Positions 15,819 to 24,135 of a DNA stretch of 64,000 nucleotides are shown one piece after another. Source of the DNA: JACVRW01 sp963734025 (GTDB lineage: Bacteria > Actinomycetota > Thermoleophilia > Solirubrobacterales > Thermoleophilaceae); contig CAVTFR010000004.1 of NCBI GenBank assembly GCA_963734025.1, positions 1 to 64,000 on the forward strand, in the 5' to 3' direction. How positions within the stretch are numbered: position 1 is the stretch's first letter; each line of letters begins with the position of its first letter. The notes under the pieces are model-generated. The model was given only the letters and a program-made list of their open reading frames with translations, did not search any database and had not been told where the DNA came from. The position numbers were made by a program, and so were the translations under genes.

Positions 15819-16895
15819 ATGACTCATTCGACAGTCGTCCGCATGCCGCTGTCCGGCCGCTTACTGCTCGCCGGGGCGCTGGTCGGCCTGCTGCTCGCCG
15901 CGATCCTCCCGGTCGCGCAAGCGTCCGCGAAGCCGAGGCTCGCCATCACGAGCCCGGGGAAGTCGGCGAAGGTCAAGGGCAGCATGAAGGTCCGCGTTCG
16001 CGCCTCGAGGGCGTACACGCGCGTCACGTTCGGGGTCGACCGCCGCGCCCTCTGGGTCGATCGCAGCTACCCCTTCAAGTTCCGCAGGAAGGCGGTTCTG
16101 AACACCCGCCGCCTGAGCCGCGGCAGGCACGTCCTGTGGGTCGCCGGGCGGCGCCGGAACGGGGACGTGGACCGTGTGTCGCGGGTCTTCCGCGTCCAGC
16201 GCCGGAGCCGTAGACCAAGCCGGCCGGCGCCGCCATCGACTCCGTTCGGCGGACCGGTGCTCTTCCGCGGCGACTTCGACACGGGCGACACCGAGCAGTT
16301 CCGGAACGTGCAGTCCGAGCAAGGCCGAGTCACGGTGGGGACCGGCGGTCCCGCGCCGTTCCAGGGATCGCACCGCGCGCGCTTCGAGGTGCGGCCGGGC
16401 GACGAATCCGCCGGCGGCAACCGCGCCGAGGTGACCGGGCCGAGCTTCCCGGAGGGCAGCGAGCGCTGGATCCGCCAGGCGATCTACGTGCCGACGGGCA
16501 CGGCGACGGAGCGCGGCTGGCGCCTCGTGATGCAGTTCCATGCGTTCGGCGGAGGCTCACCGCCGCTCGCAGTGTTCCTCGAGTCCGGCGCGAACCCGAG
16601 GTTCGAGGTGGGCCACGGCGACTCGTCGACGTTCGACTGGCACGGCCCTGCGATTCAACGCAATCGCTGGTACGACATCGCTCTGCATGTCCGCTTCTCC
16701 CCGAACCCCTCGGAGGGCTTCGTCGAGGTCTACTTCGACGGCCGGCAGCAGCGACTCACGAACGGCCAGATGCGCCGCCACCGCGCGACGAGCGAGGACG
16801 GCGGCGCCTACTACAAGACCGGCATCTACCGCGACGACGACATCGACCAGACGGACGTCGTCTACCACGACAACGTGGTCATCTCAGCGCCGTAG
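15819..16895 (+). CDS. Secreted heparin-lyase-I-like (polysaccharide lyase) protein
   Basis: A 358-aa exported protein. The N-terminal hydrophobic signal (about 13-33, ending near AQASAKP) is followed by an Ig-like stretch with the pattern ITSPGKSAKVKGSMKVRV. After a proline-rich linker (about 127-142) comes a jelly-roll domain of the heparin lyase I-like type (about 146-358), with FRGDFDTGDTEQF, GNRAEVTGPSFPEGSERWIR and the ending DQTDVVYHDNVVIS. Lyase activity on an acidic glycan is possible but not shown; many relatives are only carbohydrate-binding. The ATG at 15819 has GGGGAACGGGAG upstream. It stands alone before a tRNA gene. Confidence 0.82.
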   Translation: MTHSTVVRMPLSGRLLLAGALVGLLLAAILPVAQASAKPRLAITSPGKSAKVKGSMKVRVRASRAYTRVTFGVDRRALWVDRSYPFKFRRKAVLNTRRLSRGRHVLWVAGRRRNGDVDRVSRVFRVQRRSRRPSRPAPPSTPFGGPVLFRGDFDTGDTEQFRNVQSEQGRVTVGTGGPAPFQGSHRARFEVRPGDESAGGNRAEVTGPSFPEGSERWIRQAIYVPTGTATERGWRLVMQFHAFGGGSPPLAVFLESGANPRFEVGHGDSSTFDWHGPAIQRNRWYDIALHVRFSPNPSEGFVEVYFDGRQQRLTNGQMRRHRATSEDGGAYYKTGIYRDDDIDQTDVVYHDNVVISAP

Positions 16896-16932
16896 AGGGG
16901 CGGCCTGGGCGTCTAGACTTGCGGCCACTCCC

Positions 16933-17005
16933 GGCTCCGTAGCTCAGCGGTGAGAGCGCACGACTCATAATCGTGAGGTCGATGGTTCGAATCCATCCGG
17001 AGCTA
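16933..17005 (+). tRNA. tRNA-Met (anticodon CAT)
   Basis: A complete cloverleaf, 73 nt with the discriminator A. The acceptor stem is GGCTCCG/CGGAGCT, with a G-U closing pair. The D arm GCTC/GAGC, the 5-bp anticodon stem CACGA/TCGTG with loop CTCATAA, and the T arm GATGG/CCATC with TTCGAAT are all intact. CCA is not encoded. The anticodon stem lacks the three G-C pairs of initiators, so it is elongator Met, or possibly Ile2 if C34 is modified to lysidine. It marks the border to the decayed region. Confidence 0.93.
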
Positions 17006-17010
17006 TCGAC

Positions 17011-17039
17011 CGGAACCCCGCACCACGACCGGGGTTCCG
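17011..17039 (+). terminator. Hairpin after the tRNA
   Basis: A perfect 10-bp stem CGGAACCCCG/CGGGGTTCCG with a 9-base loop starts 5 bases after the tRNA. No T-run follows. It probably ends or protects the tRNA transcript. Confidence 0.6.
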
Positions 17040-17335
17040 CGCTTTCGGGGCAGGCGCGGCCGGGGCGCCGCGGCGCCGAGTGGCAACGGATTTGGCAACG
17101 CCCCGGGCGGCGGGGCAACGTCCAGCCGCAACCGGCACAGGGCGGTCCCGTCCGCCGCGCGCTGCACGCTGGCGCCGTGGAGCCGACCCCGGCCGGGCAC
17201 CTGCGCGAGCTGCTCGCCGCCGACCGCGACCGCGGGCGACCGTTCGCCCGCGCCTGGCGGCGCGCTATGCCCTGGTGCACCGGGACCAGACTGCTAGCGG
17301 CTTTCGGGGCATGAAAATCGGGGACCGGAGGGTCG
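17040..17335. other. Gap between tRNA and IS110 remnant
   Basis: About 300 bases with no supportable gene. Reading frames here, including one running antisense through the tRNA, show no family signature. TGGCAACG occurs twice close together (near 17081 and 17093), but nothing further supports an integrase or an attachment site. Confidence 0.5.
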
Positions 17336-18310
17336 GTCGGGTTGGATGTGCAGCTCGATTTCTGCGAGGTCGCGCTGGTCGAGGACGGCGCGCTTCGTTC
17401 CGCTGGTCGGATCGCGACGACGCCGGAGCAGCTGGGGCTGTTTGCGCGGAGTCTGGGTCCGGACGATCGGGTCGCGTTGGAGGTGACGGGCAACGGCTGG
17501 GAGATCGCGCGGATCATCGAGCCGCACGTCGCGCGGGTGGTTGTGGTGAGCCCTGGCGACACGGGGATCCGTCAGGCGCGCGCGAGGACCGATCGTCTCG
17601 ATGCGCGCACGCTGGCGAAGCTGCTGGCCGCCGGCGCGCTCGATCGGGTCTGGATGCCCGACAGAAGGACGTGGGTGATGCGCCGGCGTCTGTCGCGTCG
17701 CGGCCAGCTCGTCAGGGCGCGCTCGCGCGCGAAGAACGAGATCCACGCGGTGCTGATGCGCCAGCTGGTCGGCCGGCCATCGGTCTCGGACCTTTTCGGC
17801 GGCAAGGGCCGCCGCTGGCTCGCCGGGCTGCAGCTGGCGCTCGAGGAGCGCGAGACGGTCGACGCCTGCATGCGCCAGATCGAGTTCCTCGACCAGGAGA
17901 TCGCCGCGGTCGAGCGGCTGATCGCCCGTGACGCGCTCGGCTCGCCGCAGATCCGGCGCTTGATGACGGTGCCGGGCGTGAACGTGATCGTGGCCGCCAG
18001 CTTCTTGGCCGCGATCGGCGACATCGGCCGTTTCGAGAGCCCGCGCAAGCTGGTCGGCTAGCTCGGCCTCGATCCGCGCGTGCGCCAATCCGGGCCCGGC
18101 CCGGCCACGCACGGCCACATCTCAAAGCAGGGCTCAGTCCGGGCCCGCCACGCGCTGGTCGAGGCGTGCTGGACGGCGGTCCGCCAGCCCGGTCCGCTGC
18201 ACGCCTTCTACGAGCGCATCCGCGCCCGCCGCGGCCACTCCGTCGCGATCGTCGCAGCCGCCAGGAAGCTCGCCTGCCTGTTCTGGTGCCTACTCACGCG
18301 CGAGCAGGAC
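17336..18310 (+). pseudogene. IS110-family transposase, copy 1, nonsense codon and 3' truncation
   Basis: DEDD-type transposase of the IS110/IS492 group. The N-terminal RuvC-like part is present (GLDVQLDFCEVAL, LEVTGNGWEIARII, ARTDRLDARTLAKLL). The C-terminal Transposase_20 part contains LMTVPGVNVIVAASFLAAIGD. The frame is broken by TAG at 18059-18061 within KLVG*LGLDPRVRQSG, where family members have tyrosine; the same frame then continues to 18310. There the sequence leaves the element abruptly after LTREQD. The missing C-terminus is seen in the inverted copy near 23.5 kb. The element is inactive unless the amber codon is read through. Confidence 0.9.
18155..18310 (+). repeat. Perfect 156-bp inverted repeat, left arm
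   Basis: Base-for-base reverse complement of 23819-23974, checked along the whole stretch. Both arms lie inside IS110-family transposase sequence. Perfect identity shows that the two copies separated recently, or are kept alike by gene conversion. Confidence 0.92.
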
Positions 18311-18684
18311 CGTCGTCCAACTCGGAAGTGCGGGGCCGTCGGACCCCCGCTATCGCATCTGCCTCAAGGCGACGGCGATGGTGCTCGACCTCCATCCGAT
18401 CGGCAGCTCACGCGCGCCCTCATTGTGCCTATGCACGGGACGCAACGCGTCCGGCCAAGTGGCGCTTCCGTGGGTCGTCGCCAAGCGAGCACCTCGTCGG
18501 CACCGCCTTAGGACGCCCGCATTCATGAGAGAGCAGGGCGCGGAATGCCGTAAGCGGATCCCTATCCGGACGGATCGTCTGCGGTGAAGAACAGGATCCG
18601 GCAGGGACGTCACGATCGCCTCGGAACACAGCGCCACGAGATCCTTGGGCGGTCCGAAGCCCGCGCTGATCCGACGTCGGGTAT
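18311..18684. other. Gene-free stretch with dispersed repeat copy A
   Basis: No family-level coding signal on either strand. The stretch starts at the IS110 breakpoint. It contains at 18511-18560 a 50-base unit whose ends (GGACGCCCGCAT and CCGTAAG-N-GGATC) recur with the same spacing at 21937-21986. Confidence 0.5.
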
Positions 18685-19248
18685 TCAGCGCCTGGTCTCG
18701 TACCTGGTCAGGAGCACGCCGTCGGGAAACGTCCGGGTCTCCACCAGGCTCAGGTTCACCCAGTTGTCCAGGGCCGTGAAGAACGGCGTGCCGCCGCCCA
18801 CCAGGACCGGATGGGTGACGATCGCGTACTCGTCGATCAGCCCGGCCCGCATGGCCGCCGCGGCGAGTGTGGCGCCGCCGATGTCCATGGGGCCGCCGTC
18901 GTCGGCCTTGAGCCTGGTGATCTCGGTGACCGCGTCGCCGGTGACCAGACGGGTGTTCCAGTCGACCGTGCTGGTCGTCGAGGAGAACACCACCTTCGGC
19001 ATGTCCCGCCAGCGGCTGGCGAACTCGATCTGCGCCGGTGTGGCGCCCGGCTGCTTGTCGGCGGTCGGCCAGTGGGAGCTCATCGTCTCCCACAGCTTGC
19101 GCCCGTACAGCGCCAGGCCTGTCGCCCCCACCCGGTCGGACCACCACTGGAACAGCTCGTCGCTCGGCACGCTCCAGCCGAGGTCGTCGCCGGGCGCGGC
19201 GATGTAGCCGTCCAGGCTCAGGTTCATGCCAAAGGTCAGTTTCCGCAT
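18685..19248 (-). CDS. Dihydrofolate-reductase-like (RibD C-terminal) protein
   Basis: A 187-aa protein of the RibD C-terminal/DHFR-like reductase family, NADPH-dependent in characterised members, although most homologues have no assigned substrate. Typical segments are FGMNLSLDGYIAAPGDD (near the N-terminus), ALYGRKLWETM, MPKVVFSSTT and DIGGATLAAAAMRAGLIDEY. The ATG at 19248 is preferred over the longer frame (19302) because GGGAGG lies 8 bases upstream. It stands alone inside decayed sequence. A second, clearly different member lies at 22513. Confidence 0.92.
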   Translation of the reverse strand: MRKLTFGMNLSLDGYIAAPGDDLGWSVPSDELFQWWSDRVGATGLALYGRKLWETMSSHWPTADKQPGATPAQIEFASRWRDMPKVVFSSTTSTVDWNTRLVTGDAVTEITRLKADDGGPMDIGGATLAAAAMRAGLIDEYAIVTHPVLVGGGTPFFTALDNWVNLSLVETRTFPDGVLLTRYETRR

Positions 19249-20085
19249 GGCGTCAGCCTCCCGTGAGTCGGTATTCGGCGTACAGACCAGCACGGCGCGC
19301 AAAAATCATCGGTCAGACCACACCGAGGGTCGGTTGACCACCGCGCCAAGCGGATGCTGCGTACGGAAGGGAACCGGTACCGGCACACGGTCGCGTGGAG
19401 CCCGTCCCGAGAGCACTGGCCGAGGGCGGTGTGCCGTAACACTGGTTCGGTGATGTGTGCCGGTGAGGGGACGACCACCGGGACCGCGCCACGCCCATGT
19501 GCAGGCGTAGGCGAGGGCCTCCCGGCCGGACTCAGGCGCTCCTGCCCGGGACCCATTGCCCAGCGCCACGCAATCCACCGGACCACCACGTGGTGCATAG
19601 GCATGACCTAATGCAGAGCAGGGGCGCCGACGCGACGGAGGCCTAAGTCAACTCGCTTGCGCAATCGCCTGACAGCGCAAGTCCAGGTCCGCGCGCTCAC
19701 GCTGTCGGTGCCGGATACGCACGGAACGACCGACGCCGGGACGTTCACGCTCACGATGTGATCGCCGCGCGGCACCTGCGGTGCGCTCGAGCGATGACCG
19801 AGATCGGCTCGGAGCGCGGCGGCGTGCGCGCCGGTCGCGGCGGGGTCGTCCCCTTCACCTGCCGCCCGGCGGCGGTCGCGGCGGCGTCGCTTGTCCGCGA
19901 AGGCGCTCAGGCGGTCACCGTAGCGCGGTCGTCGGCCGGCTCGGCCGCCCAAGCAACCGCGTCGGGCGGCGTGGATGCGACCGGAGCGGACTTCTGCCCT
20001 TCCATGCAACTCGGGAGCCGAGCTTCCGACCGGGCTGTCTCGCGCGAGGGGCTCTTCCGACTGGCTACCCGAAAGGACGGTCTCG
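19249..20085. other. Long stretch without a supportable gene
   Basis: About 840 bases with only short, compositionally odd reading frames and no recognisable domain. A 37-base motif at 19448-19484 (starting CGGTGATGTGT and ending CCGGGAC) recurs at 23337-23373 with 30 of 37 bases identical. The stretch looks like decayed mobile-element or gene debris. Confidence 0.5.
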
Positions 20086-20208
20086 TGGGCATCGACGGCC
20101 TCGGAGGTGCCGGAACGATCGGCAAGGCCGTCGTCGCCGAGCTGTCGGATCGACATGAGGTCGTCATCGACCGGAGCCCGCCGCGACGCACGGTGATCGG
20201 GCTCAGGT
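20086..20208 (+). pseudogene. N-terminal fragment of a short-chain dehydrogenase
   Basis: Starting at the GTG near 20086, the translation GIDGLGGAGTIGKAVVAELS followed by DRHEVV matches the first beta-alpha-beta unit of an NAD(P)-binding SDR (GxxGxxG). About 40 residues later the frame stops (IGLR*) and nothing of the remaining 200 residues is found. It abuts the 3' end of the cupin gene on the other strand. Confidence 0.65.
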
Positions 20209-20718
20209 GAGGAACTCCAGTCCGTAGCGGGGCGCCGCTTCGGCGTAGCGGGCAGCGACCTCCTCGACGTTGTCCGGCGGGAGCTGGTCGGGGTCTTTCG
20301 CGCGCTCGAGCGTCTCTTCGAAGAACTTCTCGATGCCCGCTGGGCAGAAGGTGAGGATCAGGCGGGCCGGGGTCGAGCCGGCGTTGTGGAACCGGTGGAG
20401 TGCGCCGCGCGGGACGTTCACGAAGTCGCCCACGGTCGCGATGACGATCCGGTCGCCGAGGAGGAACTCGACATCGCCTTCGACGACGTAGAACGTCTCG
20501 TCCTCCTGGCGGTGGATGTGCGGCGGCGGACCCCCGCCGGGCGGCACGACCGCCACCATCGCGAAGTAAGCGCCCCCGGTCTCGGCGCCGGTGACCAGAA
20601 AGGTGTAGAGGTCGCCAGGGCCCCAGTACATCTCACCGGTGCGCGCAGGCCGGTGCAGCAGCTCTCCGGCAGTGGGCGCAGGGGCGCCCGCGGCGGTCGA
20701 TGCCGCGCGCGTGGTCAT
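20203..20718 (-). CDS. Cupin-domain protein
   Basis: A single-domain cupin, about 171 aa from the ATG at 20718. The metal-binding motif PPPHIHRQEDETFYVVEG supplies two histidines and a glutamate, and VPRGALHRFHNAG supplies the last histidine. Such proteins range from dioxygenases to sugar isomerases; no reaction can be assigned. Two further ATGs are close: at 20724, and upstream at 20793. The chosen start has GGAGAG 7 bases before it. It lies 84 bases downstream of the IclR gene on the same strand and may be its target. Confidence 0.88.
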   Translation of the reverse strand: MTTRAASTAAGAPAPTAGELLHRPARTGEMYWGPGDLYTFLVTGAETGGAYFAMVAVVPPGGGPPPHIHRQEDETFYVVEGDVEFLLGDRIVIATVGDFVNVPRGALHRFHNAGSTPARLILTFCPAGIEKFFEETLERAKDPDQLPPDNVEEVAARYAEAAPRYGLEFLT

Positions 20719-20802
20719 TCGCATGCTCTCCGCTGGACGATGGTGCTCGAATGTCATGACCCGAGCATGCCGCCGCCCGGCGACCACGACCACGCCCGTT
20801 CG

Positions 20803-21474
20803 CTATCGCCGAACGGACCGCCCAATGCGCGCGCCCGCGGCGGCGATCGCGCGCGCATACTCGTCGCGCCGCCCCTCGAACCGATCGCTCGGCGCGCAGA
20901 GCGCCAGGGCCGCGGTCGCCGGCCCGTCGCTCGTGCGCAGCGGGGCGGCGGCGCAGTGCACGCCGTCGAGCGCGCGCTGGGTCCCGACCGCGTAGCCGCG
21001 GCGGCGCACCCGCTCGGCCTTTGCCGGGTCGAGCCCGTCGCCGGTGTCGGCTCGATCGGCGAGAAGCACCATCCCGGTAGGCGTCAGGTCCGCGGCGACT
21101 GGCACAGCTGGCGCGGACACGCCGCCCGGCGGCCGCTCGCTGGCGACGTAGAGGACGGTGCCGCGCTCCCAGGCCGCGACGTGAACCGTTTCACCGAAGT
21201 GGCTCGCCAGCCGACGGGCGGTCGGGGTGACAGCGTCGCGATACCCGCTCGTCGCCAGCATCGTCCGCGCGAGGCCCAGCGTCCGCCACCCGAGCCGGTA
21301 GCGACCGCACGGCAGCCGCTCCGTCAACCCGACGCTCGCCAGCTCGGCCAGCAGCGCGTGCGCCGTGGACTTCGCGATCCTGAGCTCGTCCGCCACCTCG
21401 GTCGGCCCCCAGTCCGGCCGCTCGACGGAGAACAGGTCGAGCACGAGCGCTGCCTTGCGGACGCTTGCAGGCAT
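20803..21474 (-). CDS. IclR-family transcriptional regulator
   Basis: A 224-aa regulator. The N-terminal winged helix-turn-helix (about 3-65) contains GPTEVADELRIAKSTAHALLAE. The IclR effector domain follows, with RRLASHFGETVHVAAWERG and the C-terminal ATAALALCAPSDRFEG. The ATG at 21474 starts the HTH cleanly; the longer open frame upstream is arginine-rich and unlikely to be coding. Same orientation as the cupin gene behind it. The effector is unknown. Confidence 0.9.
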   Translation of the reverse strand: MPASVRKAALVLDLFSVERPDWGPTEVADELRIAKSTAHALLAELASVGLTERLPCGRYRLGWRTLGLARTMLATSGYRDAVTPTARRLASHFGETVHVAAWERGTVLYVASERPPGGVSAPAVPVAADLTPTGMVLLADRADTGDGLDPAKAERVRRRGYAVGTQRALDGVHCAAAPLRTSDGPATAALALCAPSDRFEGRRDEYARAIAAAGARIGRSVRR

Positions 21475-22101
21475 ATAACGAGGGTAGCCCCACGCCGACG
21501 CGGCGACTCCCGGCGCGACGTCCCGCCGCATTGGCCCCACGTGCCGCCTTGAACATCGCTGGCCGCGCACCTCCGCGCCTCGAAGCGATCGCCTACGCGT
21601 GCCCAGCGGGAGAAGCAGCTTCGCCTGCCGCCGCCGCACACCACGGGTCCACAAGGGAGCCCACTCGCGCCAAAGCGCGGAGTAAGCAGAACGACTCCCG
21701 ATCCATCGGCCTCGATGACGATGCGGCGGAGCTGCGGCCCGGCACGCCGCTGCCGGTGCCGCCCATGACCAAGCGCTCGTCGCCGCCGCCGGGCAAGACG
21801 TCCAGCGCGCTCGGGAGCCGCGAGCCGGTCAGATCCCCCCTCCCCGCCCCGCTTTGTCAGCATTGCGCTTCTCCAGGCGTGCAACGGTGGCGCGCTCGCC
21901 CTTCGTACTGAGCGACTGTCTGGGGGGAGCGTTTCGGGACGCCCGCATCCGGTCGAAGAGCGGTCGCGCTGTCCCGTAAGGGGATCGGCTTACGACACAC
22001 TCAGCTCGTCGACGGTCTCCCAACCCGGTGAGCTCTCGCTCGGTTGGCCGACCAGGGCGTGGTTAGCATCGGCCAGTGCCACCGCGTGGACCGGACATCG
22101 C
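21475..22101. other. Gene-free stretch with dispersed repeat copy B
   Basis: About 630 bases without a family-level coding signal. It includes the IclR promoter region at its left end, and at 21937-21986 the second copy of the 50-base unit seen at 18511-18560. Confidence 0.5.
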
Positions 22102-22466
22102 TCAGGTCGCCTCGGCGGCGACGGCCTCGGCGTAGGCGGCGGCCAGGCGCTCGGTCGCGGTTGGGCGGCCGCCCGGCGGCTGCGGCGCGCCGAGGTGCTC
22201 GCTGCGTAGCTCGGCCATGAAGTCCTCCCACAGCGCGGGGCCGCCGTCGACCAGCAGTTCGGCGCGCGCGGAGCGTCGGGGTCGTCGGGCGGTTGCGCAG
22301 GCCCCACTCGGCGAGCACGACCATCACCGGGACGAGTTCGATCGCCGCCTCGGTGAGGCTGTAGGTGGCGCGCCGCCCGCGGCCCACGTCCCCCGCGTGA
22401 GCAGCCCGGCCGAGACGAGCCGCCGCAGGCGATCGGCGAGGATGTTCGAGGCGATCCCTCGACTAG
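22102..22466 (-). pseudogene. HxlR-family regulator, frameshifted and N-terminally truncated
   Basis: Three reading frames in order give the winged-helix pieces of one HxlR regulator. They are GIASNILADRLRRLVSAGLL (wing helix), then RATYSLTEAAIELVPVMVVL with AEWGLRN (typical HxlR continuation), then a C-terminal tail ending AAAYAEAVAAEAT*. At least two frameshifts separate them, and the first 40 or so residues are missing. HxlR genes are often divergent from reductases like the one at 22513, so this is probably that gene's former regulator. Confidence 0.75.
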
Positions 22467-22512
22467 CGTTGGGCCACCACCTGCAACTCGAAACTACCGT
22501 GGAAGGGCGCCG

Positions 22513-23118
22513 ATGTCGGACACCACGTGCCACATGTCGATCTCGCTCGATGGCTTCGTCGCCGGGCCAGACCAGAGTCGCGAGCACCCGCTCGGGAAGC
22601 GCGGGAGGGAGCTACACCGCTGGCACCTGGGCGACGAGCGCGCCAACGAGGCCGACGCGACGGCGGCCGGCTGGCTCATGCGCCCGCGCGGCGCCTACGT
22701 CATGGGCCGCAACATGTTCGGACCGATCCGTGGCGAGTGGGAGGAGGACTGGCGCGGCTGGTGGGGGCCCGAGCCGCCCTACCACGCGCCGGTATTCGTG
22801 CTCACCCATCACGCCCACCAGCCGATCGAGATGGAGGGCGGAACGACCTTCCACTTCGTCACCGACGGCTTCGACGCCGCCTACACACAGGCGTGTGAGA
22901 CGGCCGGCGAGGACGGCGTCGACATCGCGGGCGGCGGCGCGACCGTGCGGCAGGCACTCATCGGCGGGGTCATCGACGAGCTCACGCTCGACATCGCCCC
23001 CGTCCTGCTCGGGTCCGGCGAGCGAATCTTCGACGGCGTCGAGTCCCTCGGGCTGGAGCCCGTCGAGGTGTTGCATTCGCCGCTGGCCACGCATATCCGC
23101 TACCGCCGGGCCGGGTGA
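22513..23118 (+). CDS. Dihydrofolate-reductase-like (RibD C-terminal) protein
   Basis: A 201-aa reductase-like protein of the RibD C-terminal/DHFR fold. Signature pieces are HMSISLDGFVAGPDQS at the N-terminus, GAYVMGRNMFGPI, PVFVLTHHAH, VDIAGGGATVRQALIGGVID and a C-terminal IRYRRAG. NADPH binding is expected from the family; the substrate is unknown. It is preceded by the ruined, divergent HxlR regulator. It differs clearly from the DHFR-like gene at 18685, so the two are not a recent duplication. Confidence 0.92.
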   Translation: MSDTTCHMSISLDGFVAGPDQSREHPLGKRGRELHRWHLGDERANEADATAAGWLMRPRGAYVMGRNMFGPIRGEWEEDWRGWWGPEPPYHAPVFVLTHHAHQPIEMEGGTTFHFVTDGFDAAYTQACETAGEDGVDIAGGGATVRQALIGGVIDELTLDIAPVLLGSGERIFDGVESLGLEPVEVLHSPLATHIRYRRAG

Positions 23119-23521
23119 GCCGGCATTGCGCCCAGCTGATGACGTCGTACGACGCCCTCAGCCATGACACCGGCCAACACGTCAGTGTCTCGATGACGGC
23201 GCTTGCGGCAACCCCCCCAGATTCGCGCACGAGAGGAGCCGAAGCCGTGTCGCAAGAGGAACCCTTGCGGACACTCCCCCTGCAAGCGGGCGCCGTTCGC
23301 GGCGGCCCCGGCTCCGGTTGTCCCATAAGACCCGCCCGGTGATGTGTCGCGGTGACCGGGCGTCAACCGGGACACCCGCCGCTCCCGCGCTCGCGGCAGA
23401 AGCACCCGTCCCACGCAGCTTCGCGCCGCTCTCGGTCCGGACGACGGATGAAAATCAACTGGACTCTGGACTGTTTGGGCGCTCCTTGCGAGAGTTCTGG
23501 GTGGGCGTGGGCGACGACGAG
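23119..23521. other. Gene-free stretch with IS-end-like motif
   Basis: No coding signal recognised. TGTCCCATAAG begins at 23320 and the 37-base motif shared with 19448-19484 lies at 23337-23373, same strand. The two together look like the end of an insertion sequence, but no matching transposase remains beside them. Confidence 0.45.
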
Positions 23522-23974
23522 CTAAAGCGCAGGGCCTGGGACTGATGCCTTGCCGCGCTGCTTGCCGCTAGACGGCCTTGAAGATGCGCGTCCCGGTGTC
23601 GCGCCCGCGCCCGTCTTGTTCGCTTGGGCGGCGTGCCAGTCACGCACGCTGCGGGCGTAGGCTAGCTCGGCCTGGCGCGCCAGCTCGCGCTCGGCCTGGC
23701 GGACCGCTTCGTTGGCGTGCCAGATGCCGGTGGCCTCGGGCGTGTAGCGCTGGTGGCCGGCGGTGATCTCGAGCCGGCGCAGCTTCTTGCGCGTCAGTGA
23801 CGGCTGCGCGTAGGCGTAGTCCTGCTCGCGCGTGAGTAGGCACCAGAACAGGCAGGCGAGCTTCCTGGCGGCTGCGACGATCGCGACGGAGTGGCCGCGG
23901 CGGGCGCGGATGCGCTCGTAGAAGGCGTGCAGCGGACCGGGCTGGCGGACCGCCGTCCAGCACGCCTCGACCAG
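23522..23974 (-). pseudogene. IS110-family transposase, copy 2, 3' part only
   Basis: The last 150 or so codons of the same transposase as copy 1, in opposite orientation. It starts at LVEACWTAVRQP, passes through LTREQD (where copy 1 is cut) into YAYAQPSLTRKKLRRLE, and ends in a basic, glutamine- and serine-rich tail. The N-terminal catalytic half is missing: at 23975 the sequence switches to an arylsulfatase remnant on the other strand. It overlaps copy 1 over 156 identical bases and is not functional. Confidence 0.88.
23819..23974 (-). repeat. Perfect 156-bp inverted repeat, right arm
   Basis: Exact reverse complement of 18155-18310. The arms enclose about 5.5 kb that contains two DHFR-like genes, the cupin and the IclR gene. 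Confidence 0.92.
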
Positions 23975-24104
23975 TCCCGGTCGTCTTCTCGACCGACGAC
24001 ACCTTCGACGTGGACGAGGACTGGGGCACGCCAGTTTCGCCGACCTACCAACCCCGTTCAAGTTCACCGGCACACTGAACCAGGTCACGGTCGAAGTCAC
24101 GTGA
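23975..24104 (+). pseudogene. C-terminal remnant of an arylsulfatase
   Basis: Directly at the IS110 edge, the plus strand reads VVFSTDDTFDVDEDWGTPVS, then (after a one-base frameshift near 24050) FKFTGTLNQVTVEVT*. This is the terminal strand-rich tail of arylsulfatases (pattern eDxGtPVsxxY..pFxFtGxixxVtv). All upstream parts, including the formylglycine site, are gone. The neighbouring gene encodes a formylglycine-generating enzyme, the activator of such sulfatases, which supports the call. Confidence 0.75.
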
Positions 24105-24135
24105 GGCCTAAACGAGGACGACGAGGCGTGACCGC

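Noticed and set aside
17040..17335. Possible attachment site or integrase tail after the tRNA
   Set aside because: No direct repeat of the tRNA 3' end was found further along the decayed region, and no recombinase motif is present.
16879..17562. A minus-strand frame through the tRNA encoding WIRTIDLTIMSRALSPLSYG
   Set aside because: This peptide is the antisense translation of a tRNA and is a known source of false annotations; the rest does not resemble an integrase.
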